The notes: generated from the letters alone by a model not told the origin. A stretch of 64,000 nucleotides of DNA from Aquibium oceanicum (GCF_001889605.1 NZ_CP018171.1:4548501-4612500); one strand, 5' to 3'. Counted from the stretch's first letter, positions 1-9,592 are shown. Numbers and translations: made by a program.

Positions 1-684
1 GACGATGTCGCAGCCCGCGTCACGCAGCTTCTGGATCGATCCGACGAAGTCCTGCTCGTCCGGCTTGTGGGTGGTCTCGGCCGCCCAGGTCAGGCCGAGT
101 TCCTCGGCCTCTTCCTTCGCGCCTTGCTGGATCTCGAGGCCGAAGTCGGAAGGAATGTACATTGCGCACACCTCCTTCGCGCCCGTCTCGCCGGCGAGAT
201 ACTCCACGCCGGCGCGCAGCTGGTCGTAGTAGGAGGAGAAGCCGGCATACTTGAAGGCGATGTCGCCTTCCAGCATCTGGCGCGCCGCCGTGAGCGGACC
301 GACATTGGCGACTTCCTTCGACGCCATGATCGGGAAGCCGGCGATGTTGTGCGGGGTGCCGAGGTTCAGGATCATCGCGAAGACCTGGTCGGAATTGACC
401 AGCTTGTTGAAGTTCTGCACCGCCTTGGGCACCTGGTAGCCGTGGTCCTCCACCACGAAGCGGATCTTGCGGCCGTGGATGCCGCCGGCTTCGTTGACTT
501 CCTCGAACACCTGCTGCGCGGCCTTGATGGCGCCGACGTTGAAGGCGGCGAAGATGCCCGAAAGGTCGCCGTTGGAGCCGATGACGATTTCCTCGTCCGT
601 TACGCCTTGCGTGGCCTGGGCGGCCGAAGCCATCCCAGCCGCGATGCCCATCGCGAGGATGGACCTACCTATGGACCTGATCAT
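1..684 (-). CDS. Liv-type ABC transporter substrate-binding protein (partial, C-terminus beyond window)
   Basis: This is the periplasmic ligand receptor of a branched-chain amino acid (HAAT/Liv) type importer; it would deliver the ligand to the LivHMGF complex encoded just upstream in the same transcription unit. The visible N-terminal 228 residues start with a Sec signal (MIRSIGRSILAMG, ending near AAQA) followed by the Peripla_BP_6 opening EIVIGSNGDLSG. The frame is still open at base 1, so the C-terminal half is missing. The start at 684 is chosen because it gives the signal peptide and lies behind a purine-rich AAGGAGGAAG site. It is the last visible gene of the operon, 20 nt after the acyl-CoA ligase. 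The ligand is unknown; the ligase neighbour suggests a carboxylic acid rather than an amino acid (inference). Confidence 0.88.
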   Translation of the reverse strand, partial: MIRSIGRSILAMGIAAGMASAAQATQGVTDEEIVIGSNGDLSGIFAAFNVGAIKAAQQVFEEVNEAGGIHGRKIRFVVEDHGYQVPKAVQNFNKLVNSDQVFAMILNLGTPHNIAGFPIMASKEVANVGPLTAARQMLEGDIAFKYAGFSSYYDQLRAGVEYLAGETGAKEVCAMYIPSDFGLEIQQGAKEEAEELGLTWAAETTHKPDEQDFVGSIQKLRDAGCDIV

Positions 685-704
685 GAGACTTCCTCCTTGT
701 CTGT

Positions 705-2642
705 TCAGTTTCCAGCATGGCCGGGCTGGCCATACATCTCGTCGATCAGCTTCTTGTGCTTCTGTTCGACGAAGCTCCGTTTCAGCTTCATCGTGGCCGT
801 GAGCTCCTCGTCCTCGGCGGTGAGCAGCACGTCGATCAAGCGGAAATCCTTTATCTGTTCCACGCGCGCGAACTCCGCGTTCGTCTCCGCGACGACGCCG
901 GCGATCAGGTCGCGCACCTCCTGCGCCGCGCACAGCGAGCGGAAGTCGTTGAACGGCACCCGGCGTTCCTGCGCGAACTTCTCCACGTTCTCCTGGTCGA
1001 TCATGATCAGGCAGGAGAGGAACTTGCGCTTGTCGCCGATCACCACGGCGTCGGAAACGTAGGGCGAGAATTTGAGACGGTTCTCGATCTCGGCCGGCGT
1101 GATGTTCTTGCCGCCCGCCGTAATGATGATGTCCTTCAGACGCCCGGTGACGAAGAGGAAGCCCTCGTTGTCGAGCCGGCCGACGTCGCCGGTCCCGAGC
1201 CAGCCATCCTCCGAAATGGATTCGGCGGTCTTTTCCGGCTTGTTCCAGTAGCCCTTGAAGACGTTGGCGCCCTTGTACTGGATCTCGCCCTCCGGCGAGA
1301 TGCGCAGATGCCCGCCGGGCACCACCTTGCCGACGCTGCCGGTCTTGTTTTCCTCGATGAGGTTGACCGAGATGACACCGGAGCTTTCGGTCATGCCGTA
1401 GCCTTCCAGCACCTTGATGCCGACGGCCTGGTACCACTTGAGGAGATCGGGCGAGATCGGCGCAGCACCCGTCGTGCCCCGCCGCAGCCGGTCGAAACCC
1501 AGCATGCGGCGCAGGTTCTTCAGCACCATGAAGTCCCAGAACGCGTAAGCGAGGCGCGTTCCCGTGGGCACGGGATCGCCGTTCTCCAGCGCGCGCGCCC
1601 GCGCCATGCCGGTCGCGATCGCCTGCCTGTAGGCCCACCGGCCGAGCGGCGCCGCGTCGTTGGCCATGATCGTGACGCGCGAATAGACCTTCTCCCAGAC
1701 CCGCGGCACCGCGGTGAAGACATGCGGCGAGACCTCGCGCACGTTGTCGAACACCGTCTCGGGGCTCTCGGCGAAGTTCACCGTCGAGCACAGGCCGATC
1801 GGCGTGAAGACGCTGATCAGTCGCTCCAGGATATGGCAGAGCGGCAGGAAGCAGAGCTGCTCGTCGCTGTCGTCCACCGGCAGGGTCAGCACCGATCCGA
1901 TGATCGACACGATGATGTTCTCGTGGCTGATCATGGCGCCCTTGGGCGGACCGGTGGTGCCAGAGGTGTAGACCAGGATCGCCGTCTCCTTCGGGTCGGA
2001 CCGGGCGATCTCCTCGTCGAAGCGGTTCGGGTTCGCCTTCAGGAAATCGCGCCCGATCCGGTAGAGGTCGTCAAGGAAGATCACCTTGTCGTCGACGAAG
2101 TCGTGCAGCCCCTCGCGATCGTAGACGATGACCTTGGCGAGGCCCGGCATCTCGTCCCGCGCCGAGAGATACTTGTCCAGCTGCTCGTCGTTCTCCAGGA
2201 AGAGGAAGCGGCTGTCGGAATCGTTGACCAGGTACTGGAGCTGCTTGGCCGAGTCCGTCGTGTAGACACCCGACGAGATGCCGCCGACCGACTGGACGGC
2301 GAGATCGGTGTAGATCCATTCCTTGTTGTCTTCCGAGAGGATCGACACGACTTCGCCGCGCTTCAGCCCCAGGGCGACCAGGCCGAGGCCGATCAGCCGC
2401 GCATGCTCGTAGAAATCGCTCCAGGTGTAGGACAGCCAGATGCCGAAATCCTTCTCCCGGTGAGCCACCTTGGAGCCGAGTTCCCGGCAGCGCTGTCGGA
2501 ACAGCTTCGCCAGCGTGTCGCATCCGTCGAAGTAGAACGGGCCGGCGCTTTCCAGCTCCGCGTTGAATGAATGTCCGCGGACGGTCTGCATCGGCGGCAG
2601 CTTCTCGGCGACGGTCATCCTCTCCTCCCGAATGGTGCTCAT
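705..2642 (-). CDS. Long-chain-type acyl-CoA synthetase (AMP-forming ligase)
   Basis: This 645-aa ANL-superfamily ligase activates a carboxylic acid with ATP and CoA through an acyl-adenylate. The P-loop-like AMP motif YTSGTTGPPKG is near residues 225-235, the GYGMTESSG motif lies near mid-protein, and the C-terminal hinge region carries GRLKDIIITAGGKNI. Its length fits the long-chain (FACS/AMP-binding) group rather than acetyl-CoA synthetases. The start overlaps the livF stop by 4 nt (ATGA), so translation is probably coupled to the transporter. A second ligase of the same type sits at 34936-36921 in the other Liv operon. Substrate specificity cannot be read; fatty, aryl-alkanoic or hydroxy acids are all possible. 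Confidence 0.92.
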   Translation of the reverse strand: MSTIREERMTVAEKLPPMQTVRGHSFNAELESAGPFYFDGCDTLAKLFRQRCRELGSKVAHREKDFGIWLSYTWSDFYEHARLIGLGLVALGLKRGEVVSILSEDNKEWIYTDLAVQSVGGISSGVYTTDSAKQLQYLVNDSDSRFLFLENDEQLDKYLSARDEMPGLAKVIVYDREGLHDFVDDKVIFLDDLYRIGRDFLKANPNRFDEEIARSDPKETAILVYTSGTTGPPKGAMISHENIIVSIIGSVLTLPVDDSDEQLCFLPLCHILERLISVFTPIGLCSTVNFAESPETVFDNVREVSPHVFTAVPRVWEKVYSRVTIMANDAAPLGRWAYRQAIATGMARARALENGDPVPTGTRLAYAFWDFMVLKNLRRMLGFDRLRRGTTGAAPISPDLLKWYQAVGIKVLEGYGMTESSGVISVNLIEENKTGSVGKVVPGGHLRISPEGEIQYKGANVFKGYWNKPEKTAESISEDGWLGTGDVGRLDNEGFLFVTGRLKDIIITAGGKNITPAEIENRLKFSPYVSDAVVIGDKRKFLSCLIMIDQENVEKFAQERRVPFNDFRSLCAAQEVRDLIAGVVAETNAEFARVEQIKDFRLIDVLLTAEDEELTATMKLKRSFVEQKHKKLIDEMYGQPGHAGN

Positions 2643-3460
2643 CTCCAGGTCTTCTTCTGCTTCCAGCGCTTCTGGCCGCGCTGGCTCTCTTCGGTCTGGA
2701 CGCCGAGATAGAACTCCTGGACGTCCTTCGATTGCAGCAGCCGGCGGGCGTCGTCGGCCATGACGATGCGGCCGAGTTCCATGACGTAGCCGTAGTCGGC
2801 CACCTCCAGCGCCACCTTGGCGTTCTGCTCCACCAGCATCATGGTGACGCCCTGCTCGCGGTTCAGCCGCTTGATGATCTGGAAGATCTCCTTGACCAGC
2901 AGCGGCGACAGCCCGAGGCTCGGCTCGTCGAGCAGCATGAGCTTCGGCCGCGCCATCAGCCCGCGCCCGATCGCCAGCATCTGCTGCTGGCCGCCCGACA
3001 GCGTGCCGGCGGCCTGGCGCCGGCGCTCCTTCAGGATCGGGAAATAGGAGAACACCATCTCCTCGTCGCGCCGGATGCCGTCGCCGTCGCTGCGCACGAA
3101 GGCGCCCATCCGGAGGTTCTCCTCCACGGTCAGCAGCGGGAAGACCTCGCGCCCTTCCGGCACGTGCACGATGCCCATCCGCACAACCTTGTCGGGCGCA
3201 GCACCTGCGATGTTTTCACCGCCGTAGAAGATCTGGCCCTTCTCCGGGTCCATGACGCCAGAGATCGTCTTCATCAGCGTCGTCTTGCCCGCACCGTTGG
3301 CGCCGAGCACGGTGACGATCTGCCCTTCGCGGACCTCGAGGCTGCAGCCGCGGATCGCCATGATCGGCCCGTAATAGCTTTCGAGGTTGCGCACCGAAAG
3401 CACGACCTTCTTCTCCGAGGCCGGCGCCGCATTGCCGAGAACGTTCTGCGCCACGTTCAT
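2639..3460 (-). CDS. livF: Liv-type ABC transporter ATP-binding protein (LivF-like)
   Basis: This 273-aa cytoplasmic ATPase is one of the two that power a HAAT-family importer. Walker A is GANGAGKTT, the signature is LSGGQQQ, and Walker B/D-loop is LMLLDEPSLGL. About 30 residues precede the ABC domain and a basic tail (KRWKQKKTWR) follows it. A short basic tail is also seen on the LivF paralogue at 29685. It overlaps livG upstream and the ligase downstream by 4 nt each, so all are translationally coupled. The livF name reflects family and position, not a demonstrated leucine substrate. Confidence 0.93.
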   Translation of the reverse strand: MNVAQNVLGNAAPASEKKVVLSVRNLESYYGPIMAIRGCSLEVREGQIVTVLGANGAGKTTLMKTISGVMDPEKGQIFYGGENIAGAAPDKVVRMGIVHVPEGREVFPLLTVEENLRMGAFVRSDGDGIRRDEEMVFSYFPILKERRRQAAGTLSGGQQQMLAIGRGLMARPKLMLLDEPSLGLSPLLVKEIFQIIKRLNREQGVTMMLVEQNAKVALEVADYGYVMELGRIVMADDARRLLQSKDVQEFYLGVQTEESQRGQKRWKQKKTWR

Positions 3461-4242
3461 GCCACCGCCCTTTCCTCGTCGTCCGAGGTTCCGATATATG
3501 CCTCGATGACCTTGGGGTCGTTCTGAACCTCGTGCGCGGTTCCGATCGACAGCATCTGCCCGTCGGCCAGCGCCAGCACGCGGTCCGAGACGGCGGAGAC
3601 CAGGTGCATGTCGTGCTCGACCATCAGCACGGTGATGCCCATCTGCTTCTTGATGTCCTCGACCCAGTAGGCCACGTCCTGCGTTTCCTCGACCGAGAGG
3701 CCCGAGGCCGGCTCGTCGAGCAGCAGCAGTTTCGGCTCCAGCGCCAGCGCGCGGCCCATTTCGACCACCTTGCGGACCCCGTAAGGCAGCCCGGCGATGT
3801 ACTTTTCGCGGTAGGCCTGCAGGTCGAGGAAATCGATCACCTTCTCCACCGCCTCGCGGTGCCGGCGTTCCTCGCTTCGGACGGAGGGCGTGAACAGGAG
3901 TTCGGTCACGAAACTGCTGCGGCGGTGGCGGTGGCGCCCGACCAGCAGGTTCTGCAGCACCGTCGCCTGCTCGAACAGTTCGATGTTCTGGAAGGTGCGG
4001 GCGATGCCGAGCGCTGCGATCTCGTGCGGCTGGCGCGACAGGATGCTCTTGCCATCGAAGCGGATGTCGCCCTCGGCCGGATCGTAGATGCGGCTGATCA
4101 GGTTGAAGATGGTCGACTTGCCGGCGCCGTTCGGACCGACCAGCGCGAAGACCTCGCCTTCCTCGACGGAGAACGAAACCTTGTTGACGGCGACGACGCC
4201 GCCGAAGCGCAGCGTCACATTGTCGAGTTCGAGCAGGCTCAT
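3457..4242 (-). CDS. livG: Liv-type ABC transporter ATP-binding protein (LivG-like)
   Basis: This is the second ATPase of the importer (261 aa). Walker A is GPNGAGKST, and Walker B is LLLLDEPASGLS followed by VEHDM. The C-terminal QNDPKVIEAYIGTSDDE matches the BCA_ABC_TP_C tail (EAYLG) that separates LivG from LivF. The gene overlaps livM and livF by 4 nt on either side. The order livH-livM-livG-livF is the canonical one. Confidence 0.93.
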   Translation of the reverse strand: MSLLELDNVTLRFGGVVAVNKVSFSVEEGEVFALVGPNGAGKSTIFNLISRIYDPAEGDIRFDGKSILSRQPHEIAALGIARTFQNIELFEQATVLQNLLVGRHRHRRSSFVTELLFTPSVRSEERRHREAVEKVIDFLDLQAYREKYIAGLPYGVRKVVEMGRALALEPKLLLLDEPASGLSVEETQDVAYWVEDIKKQMGITVLMVEHDMHLVSAVSDRVLALADGQMLSIGTAHEVQNDPKVIEAYIGTSDDEERAVA

Positions 4243-5339
4243 CGCATGCGCTCCGTCTTGAGGTAGCTCTTCTGGCGGCGGAACATGTCCTTCCGGTAGA
4301 AGGGGAACAGCTCGAAATAGGTGCGGATCTTGATCCAGCGTCCGTAGATCCCCATTGGCTCGAACAGGATGAACAGGATGAGGATGGTGCCGAAGATCGC
4401 CGATTCCAGGCCGGGGATCGCCACGGTGCCGCCGCCGAACAGCCCGCCGATCCAGTCGCGCGAAATCGCGATGGCCTGCGGCATCAGCGCCACGACGATG
4501 GCGCCGAAGAAGGCGCCGTGGATCGAGCCCAGCCCGCCGATAACGATCATCAGGAGCAGTTGGATCGAGATGATGACGTTGAAGGTCTCGTTGTTGAAGA
4601 TGCCGGCATAGTGCCCCATCAGCGCTCCGGCGAGGCCGGTGATCGCGGTGGAGATGCCGAAGGAGGTCGCCTTGGTGCGCGCAACGTTGACGCCCATCGC
4701 CTGGGCCGAGACCTCCGAATCGCGCACGGCCGCGAAGGCGCGGCCGAGCGGCGAGCGCAGCATGTTGCGGTAGACCAGCACGACCAGCACCGTCACCGCG
4801 AGCACCAGCCAGTAGAACCCGTCCGGATTGGCGTAGCGGTCGAACTTGAAGCCGAAGATGTCGATCGTCGGGGCAAACAGGCCGATGACGCCGTTGGTCA
4901 GCGGCTCGGCCAGAACGATGATGTCGTCGGCGAGGATCGATACCGCGAGCGTCGCGATGGCGAGATAGATGCCGTGCAGCCGCGTCGTCGGTAGCGCAAC
5001 CAGCACGCCGGCAAGCCCCGCGATGATGCCCGCGAGCGGGAAGGAGATGAGGAATGGAAACCCCAGCTTTTCCTGCAGCAGCACGTTGGCATAGCAGCCG
5101 ACGGCCAGGAATGCGGCGTGCCCGAGGCTCGCCTGCCCGGTCTGGCCGACAAGCACCATCAGCCCCATGCCGGCGATCGCCCAGATCAGCATGTTGGTCA
5201 TCTCGCCGATGGCGAAGGTGCCCATCAGGAACGGAAGCACGACCGCCAAGAGCAGCAGCAGCATGTACCAGGTGGCTTGGACCCCGTGCCGGAAGTAGTT
5301 GATGTCGGCGTCGTAGGAAGTCTTGAAGACTGTCCGCAT
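4239..5339 (-). CDS. livM: Liv-type ABC transporter permease (LivM-like)
   Basis: This inner-membrane permease (366 aa from the start at 5339) has about ten hydrophobic segments and the BPD_transp_2 signature around GQTGQASLGHAAFLAVGCYA. The start MRTVFKTSY at 5339 is preferred over an upstream start at 5372 because it lies 4 nt after the livH stop and gives the usual cytoplasmic N-terminus. It pairs with LivH to form the channel. The ~30-residue basic/aromatic tail (FPFYRKDMFRRQKSYLK) is longer than in typical LivM. Confidence 0.92.
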   Translation of the reverse strand: MRTVFKTSYDADINYFRHGVQATWYMLLLLLAVVLPFLMGTFAIGEMTNMLIWAIAGMGLMVLVGQTGQASLGHAAFLAVGCYANVLLQEKLGFPFLISFPLAGIIAGLAGVLVALPTTRLHGIYLAIATLAVSILADDIIVLAEPLTNGVIGLFAPTIDIFGFKFDRYANPDGFYWLVLAVTVLVVLVYRNMLRSPLGRAFAAVRDSEVSAQAMGVNVARTKATSFGISTAITGLAGALMGHYAGIFNNETFNVIISIQLLLMIVIGGLGSIHGAFFGAIVVALMPQAIAISRDWIGGLFGGGTVAIPGLESAIFGTILILFILFEPMGIYGRWIKIRTYFELFPFYRKDMFRRQKSYLKTERMR

Positions 5340-5343
5340 CGGT

Positions 5344-6219
5344 TCAGACCTTCTTCCTGTGGACCTGGGCAAGGATGCCGTGCGGCCGGAACACGAGGAT
5401 CAGGAAGAGCAGCAGGTAGGGCATGACCTGCGAGTACCCCGCCGCGATGTAGTAGGAGGCGAAGGGTTCGATCAGCCCCACGATGATGCCTCCCAGCAGC
5501 GCGCCCGGCAGGCTGCCGAATCCGCCGATGACCGCCGCCGCAAAGGCCTTGATGCCCAACAGGCCGATCGACGGGTCGATCGATCCCTTGGAGGCGAACA
5601 GGATGCCCGCCACGGCCGCCACCGCGCCCGCCAGCGCCCAGATCAGCGAATGCACGCGCTTCACGGGAATGCCCATGTAGTAGGCTGCGAGCTGGTTCTG
5701 CGAGGCCGCCTGCATGGCGACGCCGAGCTTGGTGTTGTTGAAGTAGAAATAGAGCGCCACCGTCAGGAGCACGGTGACGATGATGATGGACACCTCGTCG
5801 AGCCCCAGCACGAGCCCGCCGAAGCGGACGTCCTGGCCGGCGATCGGCGATTCCAGCGAGATCGGCTGGTGGCCCCAGATCAGGCCGGCGATGAAGCGCA
5901 GCACGAAGCCGAGCGCGATCGTCAGGATCACCACCGCAACCTGGCTCTGGCCGAACATGCGCCGCAGGACGATCATGTCGAGCAGGTAGCCGAAGATGCC
6001 CATCAGGACGATCGCGATCGGCACCGACACCCAGAACGGCAGCCCCCAGAACTGCTCGTTGGTCAGCCCGAGCGTGATGAAGGCCCCGAGCATCATGAAG
6101 TCGCCCTGGGCGAAGTTCACGGCCTCGGTCGCTTTGTAGATCAGCACGAAGCCGAGCGCGATCAGGCCGTAGACACAGCCGTTCGCCAGACCACTGACGA
6201 ATAATTGCAAAACGTCCAA
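5344..6219 (-). CDS. livH: Liv-type ABC transporter permease (LivH-like)
   Basis: This 291-aa integral membrane permease partners LivM. It opens with FVSGLANGCVYGLIALGFVLIYK-type sequence and contains GDFMMLGAF, both typical of LivH. It is the first transporter gene of the operon, 101 nt downstream of the MDR oxidoreductase gene at 6321. That gap holds no recognisable gene and could carry an internal promoter, but no convincing -35/-10 was found. Confidence 0.93.
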   Translation of the reverse strand: MDVLQLFVSGLANGCVYGLIALGFVLIYKATEAVNFAQGDFMMLGAFITLGLTNEQFWGLPFWVSVPIAIVLMGIFGYLLDMIVLRRMFGQSQVAVVILTIALGFVLRFIAGLIWGHQPISLESPIAGQDVRFGGLVLGLDEVSIIIVTVLLTVALYFYFNNTKLGVAMQAASQNQLAAYYMGIPVKRVHSLIWALAGAVAAVAGILFASKGSIDPSIGLLGIKAFAAAVIGGFGSLPGALLGGIIVGLIEPFASYYIAAGYSQVMPYLLLFLILVFRPHGILAQVHRKKV

Positions 6220-6320
6220 GACGTCCGTTCCTCCCGTATCGACGCGATCTGTGGGCGCGTTCTTTTTGTTTCACCCTACAGACTGCCCGCCATCGCTCGC
6301 AAGCGTGGCTGTTGTTCCTC

Positions 6321-7361
6321 CTAGGGCGCGATGAACACTTTTCCGTTGGGCCGCGCCAATTCCTCCGGCACCTTGTCGATCGCATCGGCCAGCGGCACGA
6401 CCGCATTGACGTCCGTCGACCAGCGCCCGTCCTTGAAGCGCATCTGCGCCTCGCGGATGGTCGCGATCTTCTGTTCAGGCGGCGTGTTGCGCATCCATTC
6501 GCTGAGCCAGAAGCCCTCGATGCGCTTGTGCATGAAGATCAGCTGCCCCGGTTCCGGGATCGGCGTCGCGTCGGTATCGAGCCGGCCATAGACGATCCAG
6601 CGCGCCCGCTTCGGCATCGCAGCGAAGATCTCGCCGGCGAGCGGGCCCGTGACGGCATCGAGGAAGATGCGCGGCTGCTCGGCCTTGAGCACGCCCTTCA
6701 ATTCTTCGGCGAAGCCGGACGAGGACGCGTTGAGGACATGCGCCGCGCCTGCCTTCGCAAGCAGTTCCTTCTGGTCGTCGCGGCGCACGATGGCGATCGG
6801 TCGGTAGCCTTCGTCCCGGGCGACACCCATCATCAGCTTGCACAGCTGGCTCGCGCCGGCGGTCAGGATGAAGGATTTCTCGCCCTCCTCCTTGACGATG
6901 CCGAACATCGCCAGCGCCGTCAGCGGATTGACGATCATCGCCGCCGCGTCCTCGTCGCGTACGCCCTCGATGATCGGGATGCAGGACCCGCCTTCCGCCA
7001 CGGCATAGTCCGCCCATGACCCCCAGCCGCTCAGGCCGGTCGCGAAAGCGACGCGCTGGCCGACCTTAAGATGCGCGCCGGCATTCTCGCCCGCCACCGC
7101 GATGACCCCGACGCCCTCGAACCCGGCGGGCTGCCCCTGTCGGCGCGGCTGGCCGTAGAGGCCCTTCAGGAACATGACGTCGGACGGATTGATCGAGGCG
7201 AGGCTGACCTTGATCAGCACCTGCGAGGGTCCGGGAGACGGAACTTCGATCTCGCTCGCTCGCACATAGGGCGCCATCGCCTCCAGCCGGGCGTCCGCTC
7301 GCTCGCTCGCGTAGCCGTCGTTGACCAGGAGCAGGGCCTTCATGTGTGCCGGTATGCTCAT
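6321..7361 (-). CDS. MDR-family zinc-type alcohol dehydrogenase / quinone oxidoreductase-like protein
   Basis: This 346-aa medium-chain dehydrogenase/reductase is a soluble NAD(P)H-dependent enzyme. The GroES-like N-terminal fold includes PSDVMFLKGLYG and GFEGVGVI, and the cofactor domain includes ILTAGASQLCKLMMGVARDEGYRPI. No structural or catalytic zinc cysteine cluster is visible, which fits the quinone oxidoreductase/enoyl reductase branch. It lies 13 nt downstream of a second MDR gene (7375) in the TetR-led unit. It probably reduces an enoyl or oxo intermediate of the pathway served by the transporter (inference). Confidence 0.85.
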   Translation of the reverse strand: MSIPAHMKALLLVNDGYASERADARLEAMAPYVRASEIEVPSPGPSQVLIKVSLASINPSDVMFLKGLYGQPRRQGQPAGFEGVGVIAVAGENAGAHLKVGQRVAFATGLSGWGSWADYAVAEGGSCIPIIEGVRDEDAAAMIVNPLTALAMFGIVKEEGEKSFILTAGASQLCKLMMGVARDEGYRPIAIVRRDDQKELLAKAGAAHVLNASSSGFAEELKGVLKAEQPRIFLDAVTGPLAGEIFAAMPKRARWIVYGRLDTDATPIPEPGQLIFMHKRIEGFWLSEWMRNTPPEQKIATIREAQMRFKDGRWSTDVNAVVPLADAIDKVPEELARPNGKVFIAP

Positions 7362-7374
7362 CGCGTTGCTCTCC

Positions 7375-8343
7375 TCACGGCTTCAGGATGATCTTGCCCG
7401 ACGCACCGCGGCCGAGCACGCGTTTCAGCACCGACGGCGCATCGGCCAGCGGATATTCGCCCTCGATGACGGGCTTGACCTTGCCGGCCAGATACCAGCC
7501 GATCAGTTCCTTCATGTTGTCGGCATAGACGGCCGGCTCGCGGCGGGTAAAATCGCCCCAGAAGACGCCGACCACGCTGAAACCCTTCACCAGGGCCAGG
7601 TTGACCGGGAACTTCGGGATCGTGCCGGATGCGAAGCCGATGACCAGCAGCCGTCCGCCCCAGCCCATGGAGCGCGACAGCGCGTCGAAGCTTTCGCCGC
7701 CGACCGGATCGTAGCCGACGTCGACGCCCTTGCCGCCGGTCGCCTCCTTCAACGCATCCTTGAGGTTGTCGTAGCCGAGCACGACGTCCGCGCCGGCCTG
7801 CTTGGCGATCGCCTGCTTCTCGGGGCTAGACGCGACGCCGATGACGCGCGCGCCCATCGCCTTGCCGATCTGGATGGCTGCGGTGCCGGTCAGCCCCGCC
7901 GCGCCGAGCACGCAGAGCGTCTCGCCGGCCTTCAGCTGTGCCCGCTGCTTCAGGGCGTAGTGTGACGTGCCGTAACCGCACAGTAGCGCGCAGGCGTCGG
8001 CACTGCCGATCCCATCGGGCAGCTTCATCACCGTGGCTTCGGGCGCGCCGACAATCTGCGCGTAGCTGCCCATCGACGACAGCGATGCCACGCGGTCTCC
8101 GACCTTGATGCCCTTCACATCGGGGCCGACCGCCGTCACGGTGCCGGCGACCTCCATGCCCGGCACGAAAGGCGTCGGCGGCTTCATCTGATAGAGCCCC
8201 TGCACCAAGAGCCCGTCGGGAAAGTTCACGCCGATGGCCTCGCTTTTAATGACCACGGTCTTTCCCGTGGCCTCCGGCTCGGGCCAGTCGGCATATTCGA
8301 GGCTTTCGAGCGGCCCGTAATCTTTGGCGACGATCGCTTTCAT
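7375..8343 (-). CDS. NADPH:quinone oxidoreductase family protein (MDR)
   Basis: This 322-aa zinc-independent MDR enzyme starts MKAIVAKDYGPLESL. The nucleotide-binding motif is LGAAGLTGTAAIQIGKAMGARVIGVAS (AAGxxGxxA), and VGYDPVGGESFD and LVIGFASGTIPK are typical of the quinone oxidoreductase/crotonyl-CoA-reductase-like branch. The start at 8343 is preferred to an upstream in-frame one at 8430, which would overlap the preceding gene. The gap to the acyl-CoA dehydrogenase gene is 7 nt. It belongs to a different subfamily from its neighbour at 6321, so this is not a recent tandem duplication. Confidence 0.87.
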   Translation of the reverse strand: MKAIVAKDYGPLESLEYADWPEPEATGKTVVIKSEAIGVNFPDGLLVQGLYQMKPPTPFVPGMEVAGTVTAVGPDVKGIKVGDRVASLSSMGSYAQIVGAPEATVMKLPDGIGSADACALLCGYGTSHYALKQRAQLKAGETLCVLGAAGLTGTAAIQIGKAMGARVIGVASSPEKQAIAKQAGADVVLGYDNLKDALKEATGGKGVDVGYDPVGGESFDALSRSMGWGGRLLVIGFASGTIPKFPVNLALVKGFSVVGVFWGDFTRREPAVYADNMKELIGWYLAGKVKPVIEGEYPLADAPSVLKRVLGRGASGKIILKP

Positions 8344-8350
8344 GCCGGGA

Positions 8351-9592
8351 TCAGACCTTTTCCTGGGTGTACTTCTTGAGCTCGACGCGCGCGACCTGGC
8401 GGCGGTGGACGGCGTCGGGTCCGTCGGCAAAGCGCAGCGTGCGCAGATGCGTCCAGCTGCGCGCCAGCGGCGTGTCCTGGCTGATGCCCTGTGCTCCGAA
8501 CATCTGCACCGCCTCGTCGGTGACCTTGAGCGCCACCTGGGGTGCGATCACCTTGATCTGGCTGATCCACGGCGCGGCGGCGCGCGGGTCGCCCTGGTCC
8601 ATCATCCACGCCGCCTTGAGGCAGAGAAGGCGCGCCATCTCGATCTCCATGCGGCAGTTGGCGATGATGTCGTAGTTGGCGCCGAGCTTGGCCAGCGGCT
8701 GCCCGAAGGCCTCGCGGCGCATCGCCCGCGTGCACATCATCTCCAGCGCCCGCTCGGCCTGGCCGATGGCGCGCATGCAGTGGTGGATGCGGCCGGGCCC
8801 AAGCCGCCCCTGCGCGATCTCGAACCCCGCCCCTTCCCTGAGCACGATGTTCTCGACCGGCACGCGCACGTCTGTGAAGCGCACGTGCATGTGGCCGTGC
8901 GGCGCGTCGTCATGGCCATAGATCTGCATGGCGCGCAGGATCTCTATCCCCGGCGTGCCGGCGGGCACCAGCACCTGGGAATGGCGGCGGTGCTTCGGAT
9001 CGTCGTCGCCGCCCGTCTTCACCATCACGATGTAGATCTTGCAACGCGGATCACCCACGCCGGAGGACCACCACTTCTCGCCGTTCAGCACGTATTCGTC
9101 GCCGTCGCGCACGCAGCTCATCGAGATGTTGGTGGCGTCCGACGAGGCGACGTCAGGTTCCGTCATCAGGAAGGCCGAGCGGATCTCACCCTTGAGAAGA
9201 GGTGCCAGCCACTTGTCCTTCTGTGCCTGCGTGCCGTAGCGCTCGAACACCTCCATGTTGCCGGTGTCCGGCGCCGCGCAGTTGAAAACCTCCGCCGCTA
9301 GGTGCGACTTCCCCATCTCTTCCGCGAGATAGGCATATTCCACCGTCGTCAGACCGTATCCGCGCTCGGAATCGGTAAGCCAGAAGTTCCAGAGATTGTT
9401 CTCGCGTGCCTTCGCCTTCAGCCCTTCGAGGATCTCCGTCTGGCGCGGGGTGTAGGTCCAGCGGTCGCCGTTCTTCCCCACCTCGCCGAGGAACTCCTCG
9501 TCGAGCGGGATGATGTCTTCCCGCACCATGCGGGCGACCTTTTCCAGGATCGGCTTCAGCCGCTCCGTCATCCCCAGGTTCATGTCCGTCAT
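8351..9592 (-). CDS. Acyl-CoA dehydrogenase, ACAD10/11-like subfamily
   Basis: This 413-aa flavoprotein has the three-part acyl-CoA dehydrogenase layout: helical N-terminus, mid-domain MTEPDVASSDATNI, and C-terminal helical domain with FGQPLAKLGAN and MFGAQGISQDTPLARSW. Near residues 389-396 it reads ADGPDAVH, where short- and medium-chain enzymes usually have YEGTSEIQ. That variant is characteristic of ACAD10/ACAD11-type proteins, which act with an APH-type kinase on 4-hydroxyacyl-CoA. Such a kinase is encoded in the divergent arm at 11697. The start MTDMNLG at 9592 overlaps the TetR stop by 4 nt; a start at 9583 is also possible. Subfamily placement is by motif only. Confidence 0.88.
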   Translation of the reverse strand: MTDMNLGMTERLKPILEKVARMVREDIIPLDEEFLGEVGKNGDRWTYTPRQTEILEGLKAKARENNLWNFWLTDSERGYGLTTVEYAYLAEEMGKSHLAAEVFNCAAPDTGNMEVFERYGTQAQKDKWLAPLLKGEIRSAFLMTEPDVASSDATNISMSCVRDGDEYVLNGEKWWSSGVGDPRCKIYIVMVKTGGDDDPKHRRHSQVLVPAGTPGIEILRAMQIYGHDDAPHGHMHVRFTDVRVPVENIVLREGAGFEIAQGRLGPGRIHHCMRAIGQAERALEMMCTRAMRREAFGQPLAKLGANYDIIANCRMEIEMARLLCLKAAWMMDQGDPRAAAPWISQIKVIAPQVALKVTDEAVQMFGAQGISQDTPLARSWTHLRTLRFADGPDAVHRRQVARVELKKYTQEKV